Positions 47,427 to 58,259 of a stretch of 64,000 nt of DNA are shown in pieces. The notes under the pieces were generated by a model, which was given only the letters and a program-made list of their open reading frames with translations, made no database searches and had not been told where the DNA came from. Each line of letters begins with the position of its first letter. The first letter of the stretch is position 1. The position numbers were made by a program, and so were the translations under genes. The stretch comes from Ptychodera flava (taxonomy: Eukaryota > Hemichordata > Enteropneusta > Ptychoderidae): NCBI RefSeq assembly GCF_041260155.1, contig NW_027248285.1, positions 1-64,000 on the forward strand. Reading direction: 5' to 3'.

Positions 47427-48479
47427 TCACGCGATAGATAAAATTTTAGAAATTTCCTCTGAACTTAAAATATGCCGGAAGACCATTACTTCAAATAAAA
47501 TGAGACGTTTTAGATAAATGGTACTGATATCTAAAGTGTAAGTAGTTGTATCTTTTTTAACAAATGAAATGTTGCTACTTTCTTCCCCTGTCAGAACGGA
47601 AGGACTACTACGAGCAACAATATCTAAATCTTTTTTATCTTTATCTATAGTTATGATAATATTGCAAGGTGTTCTTGAATCTGTTTTTATAGCGATATTT
47701 CCGACTAAATCGTCAAACTCGTCTCCTGTACCTAATTTTATGCATTTGATAAAAACTGTACCATGTTGAAGTATTTTCATATTATCTGTCATCTGTTGAC
47801 TGGCCGTCTGTAAATTTAATTCAGCTGTCTCCTCTCCCACACTCTTAAGACCCAGTTTCTTTAAAGTTGTATCCCAAAATAATCTTACTGGAACCCTGCT
47901 AGCATTGTATAAGCAATAATTCTCCCCCTCGTTTATCCATAATTGCAGTGTATTATCTGTATTCATGATTGTTGTAATAGGTTTGATCTTGAGGTGAATC
48001 GGTATACCAAGTTGTATAATGTATGGATTCTTAGGAGTAAGCCAACGATGAAAATCTAGCAACTTATATTAGTTAACATTGCTATCAAAATAAATCACAT
48101 TTGGAGTTCCCGGCAGTTCAGCAACCCCACCTGCAATTTCACTATCCAATATATCTAAGATGTTACGCGGTACATTATAAGGCCTAAATTGCTGACTAGC
48201 CCCATCCCATGTCAGAGCAAAAGGAGTAGGATCATTTGCAGCCTTTGTAGCATCTATTGTGGCTTCATCTACATCTTTCAGTTCGGAAAACTCTACAGCG
48301 TGTTCGTGTTTCTGTACTGATGCAGCCGATAAAACGAAATGTAGGACGTAATCCTTATTATGGTTACCTGCGATCTTAGTATTATTGTTAACTTTAACAT
48401 CACGAATATTTTTGAGCTCAAGATTTAGTCCGTGAATTGCACCTACATCGTAGTCACTTGCGTCAGGCATGATTATCAT
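47427..48479 (-). pseudogene. Putative Polinton virion protein with LamG-like C-terminus
   Basis: One frame on the - strand, about 350 codons, with a single in-frame stop (TAA 48069-48071). The start is MIIMPD at 48479 or MPD at 48470. The N-terminal half is soluble and mixed alpha/beta (MPDASDYDVGAIHGLNLELK). The C-terminus ends LILFEVMVFRHILSSEEISK, a pattern typical of the last strand of LamG/concanavalin-like folds. Its divergent partner starts at 48524. The role could be fibre/penton-like or adhesion, but the family was not identified. Confidence 0.5.
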
Positions 48480-48523
48480 GTATACAGTGAAAAATAAATA
48501 ATACCTTGTAATAATATACAACC

Positions 48524-48952
48524 ATGGCTGCAGCAATAGGAATGACAGTTCTCGGTGCTGTATTAAATGCAACGGCATTCACAGGAGGAAATATAATCGG
48601 CCAAAAGCTTAGTGGGAATGGTGGGGCTCTTATTGAAGAAAAAATTTGACATGATAAAGCATTAGAAAAATTTAAACATGATCGTGCTGTCTGGTCAGAA
48701 AAAAGATTACTCCAGGCTGATTGGGAAAGAGAAAATCAAGCAAAGGACATGCATGCTGCGGCTGAATTAAGAGATACAGATGCAGAAATCCTGGAAGAAG
48801 CAGCGGCAACTGCGTCAGTGCAAGCCAACTCTGCATCAGGCGAAGCAGTTCAATTCTCAGATTATTATCAGCCCAGTCCTGAGCAAAAAAATATGAAATG
48901 ATTTATATTGCTGGAGGATTGGTCGTGGGATGGTTTATGTTATGCCAATAGG
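48524..48952 (+). pseudogene. Small Polinton protein with N-terminal hydrophobic segment and C-terminal TM helix
   Basis: ATG at 48524, 125 codons to TGA 48899, with an in-frame TGA at codon 42. Residues 1-25 are hydrophobic and glycine-rich (MAAAIGMTVLGAVLNAT), and codons 45-90 are a charged helix. A shift in the A-run at about 48886 opens a hydrophobic C-terminus (YIAGGLVVGWFMLC). Two membrane-type segments around a coiled region suggest a minor virion protein acting on membranes. It is divergently transcribed from 47427-48479 with about 45 bp between starts. Confidence 0.5.
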
Positions 48953-49102
48953 GTTCCGATAGGGTCTCCGGAACGGCTACAGCAATTCGATACAAAATCT
49001 AGTTTGCCAGTTATTGAAATTGACTATATTTCCGTCCTGATCTGTTATCCAAATACGCATTGAACTCATGTAATCTGAGCCTTTCCTCAATGGCATGGAA
49101 AT

Positions 49103-49695
49103 TCAGCTGTTTTTTAAGTCATAGGTGATCTTAGTTATTTCTTCTCTATCCTGCATAGGAAGTATTTGTAAACAGTCTGAGGGTTTCCCCTGTATGTATT
49201 CACCGGAGCCGCTTGAAACATAATTTCCAGTAACATCGACGGCATCTGAATGAACTATGTATTTAGTGACTGTTAAGAAATCCGCTCTCTTCGGACTCAT
49301 AGTACTTTTTATCACGGGGTTGTCATCTCCTCTATCTGAAAAGCCGATGAGGTTAGCGAAGTTACCTGTAGCATTAAAAAATACTTTAACATCTTTAGCT
49401 AAAGTTAGATAAACGCGGTTTGTCGGCAGATGTTTTTCAAAATTAATTTCTGCTGCAACCCGATTGCTTTGTTGAGTGTATCGATATTGTAGTTACCTGG
49501 ACGTATTGATTTAGTCTTCTTCGGTTGGTTACCTTCTTGATATTTTAATATACTATTCGTGCCCCGTATGTTATACCATGAATGATAGAGTGAACACTGT
49601 AATAGTCTTATTGTAGTAAACTGTGATATGTCAATGCAAGGGTTAAAATTAACAGTAACCGGTTTACCCGTTTTGCTTTCAATCCAAATGATCAT
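49103..49695 (-). pseudogene. Polinton virion-associated protein (fibre-like family)
   Basis: Two frames joined by one frameshift near 49440. The first (start about 49695) reads IIWIESKTGKPVTVNFNP, TTIRLLQCSLYHSWYNI and IRPGNYNIDTLNKAI. The second has VYLTLAKDVKVFF, NFANLIGFSDRGDDN and TKITYDLKNS. The 'L.NSW.NI ... PGxYxI..LN' layout recurs in Polinton open reading frames of invertebrates and is thought to be structural. I cannot name it further. It overlaps the end of 49716-49946. Confidence 0.5.
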
Positions 49696-49715
49696 ACTTA
49701 CTGTATGTATATACA

Positions 49716-49946
49716 TTACAAAGTATAAGGTTCTGCAGGAATAATATTTTTCTGTTCAAGGAGATCTTTAGTCGCAACCGCGGCAGCAGTCGCTCCACCT
49801 AATTTTACCCATCGAGTGAAATTTGGTCGACTTGGATCGCCCATATCCATTTTCAGAAATTTGCTGGAGATCATTAGATATCCCATCGTAAGTCCAGCGA
49901 TTACAATACCATCATACATTGTGTTTACAACTGTTTTAGTATCCAT
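49716..49946 (-). CDS. Small Polinton membrane protein
   Basis: Intact 76-codon frame starting MDTKTVVNTMYDGIVIAGLT. It has two hydrophobic stretches (GIVIAGLTMGYLMISS and GGATAAAVATKDLL) and ends IIPAEPYTL. Short two-helix proteins with this layout (D-K-x-N-T-x-D-G start, 'IP.DP' end) are common in Polintons. A TATATAA-like stretch (complement at 49960-49970) lies just upstream. Function unknown; probably virion membrane-active or structural. Confidence 0.6.
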   Translation of the reverse strand: MDTKTVVNTMYDGIVIAGLTMGYLMISSKFLKMDMGDPSRPNFTRWVKLGGATAAAVATKDLLEQKNIIPAEPYTL

Positions 49947-50004
49947 GATTGCTGACACGTATATAAAATAGAAAAATAAAATAATTTCCGAAAGGCCTAC
50001 GGAA

Positions 50005-50601
50005 TTAATCCATCTCATACAATGTAGAGGGACCGGGACTTGGTTGCGTTCCGAAGGAAGAAAACTTACTTTCCGCTACCGTTCCGAAGGTGGACTCCGT
50101 AGGGGGCTCTGTAGGCGTCGCTTTCTGAAGCGGCTCACGCGTAAGTGCCCTATCGGCACGGTTCCGGAGGGGACTTGGTCGCTTAAGAGGACAAATATGT
50201 CGAGCACGCCCCCAATATAGTCCTAATGCAGTCAATGAAACTCCTATAATTCCTAAAACAAGATAACATTTATTATACCAGCTATCGAGTGAGCCATCAC
50301 ATTGTTGTGGCGTCGTAGGTGGTAGGCATATACAGTTTGCCTCAGTCATACTATCATTAGTCATTGCTATTGCTTGTTGCTTCATCTTCATGTTCTGCCT
50401 GTTCCATTCTGCCAATCTCTTCCCTGCAGCAACTCTCCCTGGAAGCTTCGTTGATACTGTAATTTTCTCTATGTTGCGCTGCGGCTCGTTCTGAATGGTA
50501 GTCATTGGAGGAGCTTGTGGTGACGGAGTCCCTGGCGGAGCCATTTCCGTTTGCTGAGTCGGTGTTGGAACCGTTTGGGGTGCTTGAGAAGTTGAATCCA
50601 T
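50005..50601 (-). CDS. Polinton proline-rich single-TM protein with GRVAAGKRLAEWN motif
   Basis: Intact 198-codon frame. A Pro/Gln/Thr-rich N-terminus (1-40) precedes LPGRVAAGKRLAEWNRQ (about 53-69), a motif shared by a group of Polinton/adintovirus proteins. A TM helix (CYLVLGIIGVSLTALGLYWG, about 112-131) and a basic Pro-rich tail follow. Probably a virion membrane or minor capsid protein. It overlaps the upstream end of the 49716-50018 frame. Its tail coding region contains at least four copies of the dispersed motif (50046-50172). The start follows an AT-rich promoter-like stretch (50602-50640). Confidence 0.65.
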   Translation of the reverse strand: MDSTSQAPQTVPTPTQQTEMAPPGTPSPQAPPMTTIQNEPQRNIEKITVSTKLPGRVAAGKRLAEWNRQNMKMKQQAIAMTNDSMTEANCICLPPTTPQQCDGSLDSWYNKCYLVLGIIGVSLTALGLYWGRARHICPLKRPSPLRNRADRALTREPLQKATPTEPPTESTFGTVAESKFSSFGTQPSPGPSTLYEMD

Positions 50602-50820
50602 TTATTTCGGGTATTATATTAAACCCGATTTTTTAAAAATCTACATGTTTACCCGTAATTAAACCGGTGGAAACTAGAGCAAGTTGGGGACCCCATGTGT
50701 AGGCTATCCGTCACATATGACGTAACTGCATAAGACGTGTGTGAACACTGCTCCTGCAAAAAACTCCTTTTTACAAGGTTTGTATACGTAATTTGATGTT
50801 TACTTCTGCTTACTGTAAGC

Positions 50821-51693
50821 ATGAAGTGTCAAGACTGCAACAAGTCACATGCAAGACTGTGTCAAGGTGATCTTCATCTCTGCAAACGATGCAAAGACAT
50901 TCGGTTTCCACCGCCAAGTGCTACCCCGGCCAAGATGGCTGCCGACATTGACTTTGACCATGACGAACAAAGGGCGAGTCAAACAATGGGAGATTCGAAG
51001 CTGGAAGATATACAAGCCGCCCTACGCACACTAACAGTCAAAATGGACAAGGTCTTGGGCATGGAAGACAAATTGCAAGATCTACAGAAAAGCGTCACAT
51101 ATGTGAGTAACTCGTTTGATGAATTCAACAAACAGTTGCAAATTCTGACGAGTGAAAACAAAGATCTAAAAGAACAACTCACCAAAACGACAATAGAACT
51201 CAACGATCTCCAGCAATACACACGTAGAAACAATCTAGAAATATCCGGAATACCACAACAAGATAACGAAAACACAGATGACATTGTGGTGAAAGTTGCG
51301 GCGGCTGCAGGCGTCAGAATATCATCAGATGACATTGACATATCACATCGTCTACCTCGGCGAACACGTCGTAACAGCCGAGATCAACATCAGCCGGCAC
51401 CCATCATTGTCAAGTTCGTCCGACGCACCATCCGCAACAAAATATACTCTTCAAAGAAATTATTGAAGGACAAGACTGCTCGTCACATCGGAGCTGCCAC
51501 CAATAATCGGATTTTCATCAACGAAAACTTAACACCGACAAATAAACAGCTATTCTATCAGACCAACCAGCTACGCACCGCCAAACAGTGGAAATTCATA
51601 TGGACAAACAATGGGAAGATCTACACAAGAAAGACAACTGATGACCCGGCAATCCACATAGCCACCTCCAAAGATCTCTGCAGAATCGTCTAA
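50821..51693 (+). CDS. LINE ORF1 (nucleic-acid-binding coiled-coil protein)
   Basis: Intact 290-codon frame. The N-terminus has a CxxC...CxxC zinc motif (MKCQDCNKSHARLC, then LCKRC). Residues 60-140 are a leucine-heptad coiled coil (VLGMEDKLQDLQKSVTY, LKEQLTKTTIELNDL). The next part is RRM-like/L1-ORF1-like (RRNNLEISGIPQQDNENTDD, DIDISHRLPRR, PAPIIVKFVRRTIRN), followed by the FINENLTPTNKQLF block. This matches L1/CR1-group ORF1 chaperones that coat the LINE RNA. Confidence 0.85.
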   Translation: MKCQDCNKSHARLCQGDLHLCKRCKDIRFPPPSATPAKMAADIDFDHDEQRASQTMGDSKLEDIQAALRTLTVKMDKVLGMEDKLQDLQKSVTYVSNSFDEFNKQLQILTSENKDLKEQLTKTTIELNDLQQYTRRNNLEISGIPQQDNENTDDIVVKVAAAAGVRISSDDIDISHRLPRRTRRNSRDQHQPAPIIVKFVRRTIRNKIYSSKKLLKDKTARHIGAATNNRIFINENLTPTNKQLFYQTNQLRTAKQWKFIWTNNGKIYTRKTTDDPAIHIATSKDLCRIV

Positions 51694-51730
51694 AGAAGCC
51701 CGTCTCATCAATGAACTCAATAACATTTCG

Positions 51731-54700
51731 ATGAACCTCAACTTAAACTCTTTGCCAGTCAACACAAACTGTCACTCCCACTCCGTCGACCAGTTTATTG
51801 AAGGTACAACAAAGTTTCACAATTCACTGTCTTTCTTACATTTTAATATTAGGTCGTTAGCAAAGCACTATGATGATCTTGTGTCTTTCATGAATAGTCT
51901 TGATTTCAATTTTCATTTTTTGGGTTTATCAGAGACTTGGTTGAATTACAACTCCGATTCATCTCTTTATAGTTTACCATCATACCAGCTCATTACTTCT
52001 GACCGGGAAAATTCGAAGGGTGGGGGTGTAGCTCTTTATGTTCACAATTCTTTATCCTTTACCCGAATTAACACCTTTAATATTATGCACTGTGAATCGG
52101 TCCTTGTGGAGACCGTCATTAATAACAAAGTGGTAATTATAGCTGTCATTTACAGGAAACCCGGTACACCCCATGCTGAATTCCTCTCTAGCCTAGATTC
52201 ATGTCTTGACCAGCTGTCTGCTTCAAATAAACCTTGCATAATTCTTGGTGATGTGAACATTGACACTTCCACTGACAATTCATCTGCTACCCATTATAAT
52301 GCCCTTCTAAATTCGTACAATTTCTACCAGATCATTAACACTGCCACTCGTGTTACTGACAATTCAAGTACAATCATTGATCACTGCCTTACAAACATCA
52401 GGGGTTACTTTATTGACTGTGGTATAATTCAATCAGACATCACAGATCACTATCCAATATTTTGTATTATAAACAATCTCAAACACACAATGAAACCCAC
52501 CAACTCAGCCCATTTTTTTGATTTTAAGAACTACAATCCAGATGCTTTCCTAGCTGACTTGAATGCTGTATCTTGGCAAACTGTATACGATTGTATTGAC
52601 CCTAATTGTGCGTATACAGCCTTTTACAACATTTTTTATAATATTGCATCAAAGCATGTCAAAACCAAAACCACCAAGAATACCAAACGTACTTGCAAGC
52701 CTTGGCTTTCTAAAGGCCTTGCCAATTCTGTTCGAACAAAGCATAGGTTATTTACAAAAATGAAAAACAATCCCCACAACATAGATTATAAAACACATTA
52801 CAAAAAGTACAGGAATGTTTTGACAAAGCTTCTCAAGTCAGCGAAGAAATCATATTATATGAATAAATTTATGTTTGCCCATGGTAACACAAATAAAACA
52901 TGGCAGGTGATCAATGAGATTTTGAACAAAACTACAAATAAATTGTGCCCCCGAAAAATAATTTCCAAAGCCCCTAACAATAGTATTCTGACAGAAAGTA
53001 GTGATATTGCGAATGAGTTTAATGAGTTTTTCACAAATATTGGTCCAAGTCTCGCTTCTAATATCACATCTGTCACTAACTTTGCACAGTATTTGAGTGG
53101 TAACTATCCAAATTCTTTCTTTTTCCACCCAATTTCTGAACAGGATGTTCTCAATGAAATTAGACTTCTTGACCCCCGAAAAGCTGTTGGCCATGACAAC
53201 ATTCACCCCAAACTAATTTTACATGCTGCAAATATTATTTCTCGCCCTTTTAGCCACATTATCAACTGTTCATTGAGCCAAGGAATTTTCCCCAATTCAT
53301 TGAAAATAGCTAAAATAATCCCACTTTATAAAAAGGAGCTGCCGAAGATGTAAGCAATTATAGACCAATTTCAATTTTACCAACCAGAAAATTATTGAAT
53401 CCATCGTAAACAAGCAATTCATTAGATATCTCGAGACAAAGCATATTCTTTTGGATACACAATTTGGTTATCGCAAATTATAACACAAAATTGGCCCTTT
53501 CAGACCTGGTCTCTGACATACATGACAATTTAGATAACGGGTTCCTAACTTTTGGTATTTTTATTGACTTTAAGAAAGCGTTTGATACCATAAATCACGA
53601 TATCCTGATCCGTAAACTAGAACATTATGGTATCAGAGGCATTGCATTACAATGGTTTAAAAATTACTTAATAAATCGGCAGCAATCCGTCAGCATCAAC
53701 AATGTTTCATCATCATACAACCAGATACAGTGTGGTGTCCCACAAGGATCGATTCTTGGCCCAATTTTATTTTAGTGTATATTAATGACATCGCAAATTC
53801 CTCAAACTCTTTCCAGTTTCGACTTTTTGCAGATGACACTAATTTATTCAAGTACATCAAAGCCAATGACATTAATCTCGTGCAAATAAACTCAGATTTC
53901 CAAAAAGTTTGTGACTGGTGTCAAGCAAATAAACTTACAATCAATGTCGAGAAAACAAACTACATGATTATCAAAACCCAGCGTAAAACGGTGAATATAG
54001 CAGGTAATTTGTACATTGGAAACCATCAAATTGAGAATGTGTCATTGGCAACTTATCTTGGGGTTACACTTGATCAAAACATTAATTGGAAATTACATAT
54101 CCAAAAAGTCGTTAAAGCTATTGCCCCCAAAATAGGAATCATTTCACATCTCCGACATTATGTGCCTAAATCTATTCTCTTACTGTTATACAACTCGCTC
54201 ATTCTTCCACACATAACTTATTGTATCGAAATCTGGGGTAACACTTTCTCGACTTTCCTGGAGCCAATACTTTTGTTACAGAAGAAAATTACACGTCTCA
54301 TCACTTTTTCCGATTTTAACGCTCATACTGGTCCTTTATTTAAGAAACTTGGTATTTTAGACGTCCACCAAACTCTGTAAACTCCACACTTGTCTTTTTA
54401 CCTTGATTTACTAAATAACCGATTTGCTCAAGATAAAAGTCGTTATTTACAGACCATACCGCATGACTACCCAACCCGATTCGGGCACACGTCCATGTAG
54501 CCGACAATGAGATGCAAATGATATGCAGTTAAGGTCTCCTCAACTAACTTTCAGCTGGTTGTTCACTTTCTACTATTTTTATAGTATTTATACAAAGGCA
54601 CAGACTTATTCTACCTGCAACTTAAAACTGATAGTGGTTTTGTAGCTCATTCTTTACTATTTTTCATAGTTTTCGGTAGCCGGTAACAGACACTTCGTGT

Positions 54701-55058
54701 TCGTGTCGGCTACATGGACGATGTGCCCCGATTCGCTACTCAAGACAACTTTCCTTTACCCAAAGTCAACCTCTTCAAAAGTAAACACGATGTAAATATG
54801 CAGCCACCAGCCACTGGAATTCTCTACTTACTACATAAAAAATACAACAAACAGATATACATTCAAAACTATCTTAAAAACTCACCTTCTCACCAATTGA
54901 ACAGTTTTTGCATGATTTTCTTGTATAATTATTACTTTTCATGTAAATATCATTTTTCAATTATATGTACAGTTATAGATAGTCTATGCATTAGTGCAAT
55001 TCTTGTACATTTATTTACATGTCTTTCGCAGTTACATATTTGTGTATATGTATACTAA
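51731..55058 (+). pseudogene. LINE ORF2 (AP endonuclease + reverse transcriptase)
   Basis: 51731-53353 is open for 540 codons. It carries the APE endonuclease (FLHFNIRSLAKHYDDL, FLGLSETWLN, KGGGVALYV, VIIAVIYRKPG, LGDVNID, SDITDHYPIF) and the RT start (DPRKAVGHDNIHPKLI). The core continues after frameshifts: [16 protein letters not shown] (53560), [15 protein letters not shown] (53730) and the catalytic box RLFADDTNLF (about 53825). It goes on through the thumb (ATYLGVTLDQNINW, THITYCIEIWG). Breaks occur at about 53345, 53475 and 53775. The C-terminus is split by the MITE at 54491-54719 and resumes at about 54720. Confidence 0.9.
54491..54719. mobile_element. 229-bp MITE in LINE ORF2
   Basis: Perfect 16-bp TIRs: GTCCATGTAGCCGACA at 54491-54506 and TGTCGGCTACATGGAC at 54704-54719. 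The flanking LINE coding sequence (TTCGGGCACAC / GATGTGCC) reads on across the insert. No clear target duplication. Confidence 0.85.
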
Positions 55059-55194
55059 GTTGTCTGGGTCACGGACTAGACTAGTTCTGATCGAACTATT
55101 TCGTGACCTCACCAGATTTTTGATAAGTTTACTTACTTGACATGTATATATATATTTTCATCTGGTGAAATAAATTCAATTCAATTCAATTCAA

Positions 55195-55383
55195 TCAATT
55201 CAATAATCGTTTTATTTCACTGTTTAGAATAAAATCCTTTTCAAGATCAGTGGCATAGTTTTCTCGATCATCGATTGGAACTACCTGACTTATTGCATGG
55301 GCTCCTAGATCTATGAAACTTTGAGTGACAGTATCACTTATAAGAGAACTGTATCTCGCTTCGTACATTTTAAAGACCTTCAT
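55195..55383 (-). pseudogene. Small Polinton gene truncated by the LINE
   Basis: Starts MKVFKMYEARYSSLISDTVT at 55383 and continues QSFIDLGAHAIS, VVPIDDRENYATDLEKDF. It then runs into the LINE 3' tail, so its C-terminus is lost or lies left of the LINE (below about 50680). Family not recognised. Confidence 0.5.
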
Positions 55384-55452
55384 TACCGTTTCATCATTCT
55401 ACCTTTCAACACTTTCGATTGTTATCTCCTTCCCAAAAAATAACTTCACGAA

Positions 55453-56107
55453 ATGGAGGTTGCACTTTCAGACGATACTGGAGGTGTCTTCAAAGCCGGC
55501 GACAATCCGTACAATCTCGTGAAATATGAACTTCTATGTACAGAATTTGGAAATATAAGCCCAACGAAGTCTGACTTTCGTTATCGTGGCAGTAAAAACT
55601 AGGTCTTGGTTATGGTTATGAATATTACACTAATCGTGGGCCCGTTCGACTGCTGCTGTATACAATGGTCACGACTTTTTCCTCTCCGCCGACAGTGGCG
55701 TTTTCTATACACATACCATTTTTGGAAAGAAAAAACATGTACTGCCCGACAAAGACAGACCACATTATTATTTCTTCCGAAATGATGGATCGGAGGGGCA
55801 ATACAATAGTTTCGTCCCTCTGAAGGGAGACTCGGGGTTAACAAAGGCCGGTCTCGCCCGCCTCAATGAAAGCCTTGAAGCCTACGTATATTGCATACTC
55901 GGTGCACAAGCAAATATTCGCAGTACCATAGTGGGCGATACTGGCAGTGCAGAGCAAGTCCGAAAAGAATTCGGCGTTCTCCTCGAAGATGAAATTCGTA
56001 ATACCGACAAAGTAATCAGTTATAGGCGATACCAAGACACAATAACAAATACTGGTGTCAAACTTGATATGGCCGTTTCACACCAATTTACTTCTCTTGC
56101 CGTCTAA
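55453..56107 (+). pseudogene. Polinton protein of unknown function, frameshifted
   Basis: ATG at 55453 gives MEVALSDDTGGVFKAGDNPY, stopping at 55602. From about 55640 a +1 frame runs to TAA 56105-56107 (HDFFLSADSGVFYTHTIFGK, YYFFRNDGSEGQYNSFVPL, LARLNESLEAYVYCILGAQA, VGDTGSAEQVRKEFGVLL). About 218 codons in all. It lies just upstream of the ATPase in a + strand operon-like block, so a structural or assembly role is likely. No fold is assigned. Confidence 0.45.
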
Positions 56108-56108
56108 A

Positions 56109-56431
56109 ATGGTTATTCTTTTGGGCCCGGCAATCACAGGTTATAATAATGAATTGCAATACGCAACAGAATCTATGGTCTCCGGGTAAATGGAGATATA
56201 AACACGGAAATTAAAGAAAGTGCTAAACATGAGATGGATGGGGACGAGGATGCTGTGAAGTGGCAGGATGACCATCCCGGAGGGCTGCCTCACGCTGACA
56301 CGGTTCCCCTATCAGAACGGAAGGCAGCAGATACAGTCGCTGCTGTCGCCGGCGCGGACCCTATTCATGAATTCGGCAAAATTGGTTTGTTATCTTTAGC
56401 CATATTCATTACATTTATGTACAGTATATAG
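56109..56431 (+). pseudogene. Small Polinton protein with C-terminal TM, frameshifted
   Basis: ATG 56109 gives MVILLGPAITGYNNELQYAT and stops at 56187. A neighbouring frame continues INTEIKESAKHEMDGDEDAV through an acidic/Pro-Gly region to the TM helix IGLLSLAIFITFMYSI and TAG 56429-56431. One copy of the dispersed motif (56302-56320) is translated here as VPLSERK. It ends 10 bp before the ATPase start. Confidence 0.45.
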
Positions 56432-56441
56432 ATCCGTTCCG

Positions 56442-57044
56442 ATGGCAATGTACACGACCCCACCATTCAACATGATTGTAACTGGACTGACAAATTCTGG
56501 CAAAACGGAATATGTGATGGATCTCCTCACCGGACCGTACCTAGGGAAATTTGACTACGTAGTTTTCATTTGTCCGACATTCATGAACAATAAAACGTAT
56601 AATAAAAGATTCATTTTCACGGATGACCACGTGTTTGTGTTTCCGGTCGGACTCGATGCTGTGGATGATACACTAGCCTTCGTACATAAAGAATGGGCTG
56701 GCACGAACACTTTAATAATCCTCGACGACTGTGCCTCGTCCAAAGATATGAAGAAGCGCAGTGATGTTTTAGTCAAACTTGGTTTCAGCGCAAGACACAA
56801 CGGATTATCTGTCTGGGTTCTGACTCAACAATATACTAGTATTAGTAAACCATTTAGGGAAAACATACAAATGTTAGTACTATTTTACACACCCAGCAAG
56901 ACAGACAACAAGACTATTATAAAAGAATATGGAATGGAGGTGTCAGAACGGGAGGCACAGACCTAGTCAGGCAATTGAAAAGTACACCATTCAGTAAACT
57001 AGTATTTCATTTACGGCATCCGTACGACATACAATTTTTAGTAT
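56442..57044 (+). pseudogene. Polinton packaging ATPase (A32/FtsK-HerA type)
   Basis: A 174-codon frame plus a frameshifted tail. Walker A is GLTNSGKT (residues 15-22) and Walker B is TLIILDDCA (about residues 91-99). The sensor-like WVLTQQYTSISKPFRENI and VLFYTPSK blocks follow. This is the layout of genome-packaging ATPases of Polintons, adintoviruses and other PRD1-adenovirus-lineage viruses. The frame breaks near 56964, and the last ~26 residues (STPFSKLVFHLRHPYDIQFL) are in another frame, ending at 57044. It would thread DNA into capsids. Confidence 0.88.
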
Positions 57045-57057
57045 AATATAGCTAATC

Positions 57058-58156
57058 ATGGCTTCGCCCGAAGGCAACACCGAAGGCTCTCTAAGAGAAT
57101 TATATTACAACCCAAGAACTGGTTTGGAGGTGTACAAAAATTATATGAGGCAGCACGCGCCAGCGGACTAAAAGTTACTAAGAAAGAGGTGCAGGACTGG
57201 TTGCAAACTCAGCTAACTTATAATCTACATAAACCGGTACCTCGTACTCGCGGTGCTACGGGTGGGAGGCGCGTTTTCGTATCATCGATAGACGCCCAGT
57301 GGGAGGCGGATCTTGTGGAGTTTCCTTTACCGTTCGCAAAAGAGAATAAAAACATTCGATACATGTGCTCAGTAAATATGCATGGGCCAGGCCTATACAG
57401 TCAAAAACGGCAGATGATACTCTGAAGGCGCTACAAGACATAATTAAGAAAAGTGGGAGGCAACCTGACAAACTTCAGACAGATGAGGGGCGGGAATTTA
57501 CTAACCGAAAAATGCAGAAATGGTTGGAGGAGTCAGGCATTCACTGGTTTCACACCTACAGTGACAAAAAAGCTAGTGTCGTTGAACGTTTTAATCGTAT
57601 GTTGAAGACGATGATGTGGAAATACTTCACATACAGACAGACACGTGAATGGCTCGGTATTCTACCACAACTTCTCGAGAATTACAATAACACCGTACAC
57701 ACAAGTATCAAAATGAAACCCGTCGACGTAACAGAGGACAACGATTGGCAGGCATTTTATACACTCTACGGTCCTGAGTTGGCAGCCGCGGGAGCTACCC
57801 CTGAATTCAAGCCGGGAGAAAGGGTCCGAATTACAAAATACAAGACCACTTTCAGGAAAGGATATTTACCAAATTGGACAGAGGAGGTGTTCATAGTTTC
57901 AAAAGTGGTGTACGCAGCTGGACTGGGTACTCCGCCTGTTTATAAGATAAAAGATCTGAATGGAGAGGAAATACTCGGCACTTTCTATTCCGATGAACTG
58001 CAGAGTGCTGCTGGCGCCGACGAGCTGTACAGAGTAGAACGAATTTTGAAGACGAAAAAAATTAGAGGAAAGAAATATTATCTGATAAAATGGCGCGGTT
58101 ATCCAGAAAGTTTCAATAGTTGGGAGCCAGAGGAAAATGTTATTAAAACTTCGTAG
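57058..58156 (+). pseudogene. Polinton retroviral-type integrase with C-terminal chromodomain
   Basis: ATG 57058 (MASPEGNTEGSLRELYYNPR). Frameshift near 57122 into GLKVTKKEVQDWLQTQLTYN and LHKPVPRTRG, then the catalytic core. The first Asp is in WEADLV (about 57305-57320), the second in LQTDEGREF (about 57480) and the Glu in VVERFNRMLK (about 57585). A small deletion around 57370 removes the conserved strand before LSKYAWA. The C-terminal chromodomain is LYRVERILKTKKIRGKKYYL, then IKWRGYPESFNSWEPEENV (to 58156). The integrase would insert the element; the chromodomain probably guides it to marked chromatin. Confidence 0.93.
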
Positions 58157-58187
58157 CCCTATCGGAACGGTTCCCCTATCGGAACAG
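58157..58187. repeat. Tandem pair of the dispersed CCCTATCGGAACGG motif
   Basis: CCCTATCGGAACGG (58157-58170) then CCCCTATCGGAACAG (58173-58187), directly after the integrase stop. A different repeat, (A/T)CTAACGCAAGTA(C/A)TTACG, follows at 58236-58280. Confidence 0.85.
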
Positions 58188-58259
58188 AAGGAGTACTTAT
58201 ATATGTAGTTCCTGTGGCTGGTACTTGGTCAAGTACTAACGCAAGTACTTACGTAAGTA

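Larger units (their letters stand above)
50680..55196 (+). mobile_element. CR1/L2-group LINE inserted in the Polinton
   Basis: 5' UTR (start approximate), ORF1 50821-51693, ORF2 51731 to about 55058 (several breaks), a 3' UTR and an (AATTC)n-type 3' tail at 55175-55196. It lacks a poly(A) tail and ends in short tandem repeats, as CR1/L2-group LINEs do. A 229-bp MITE interrupts ORF2 at 54491-54719. It separates the minus-strand Polinton genes 50005-50601 and 55195-55383. Confidence 0.9.

Noticed and set aside
50979..51341. 120-aa minus-strand ORF
   Set aside because: Antisense of LINE ORF1, no independent features.
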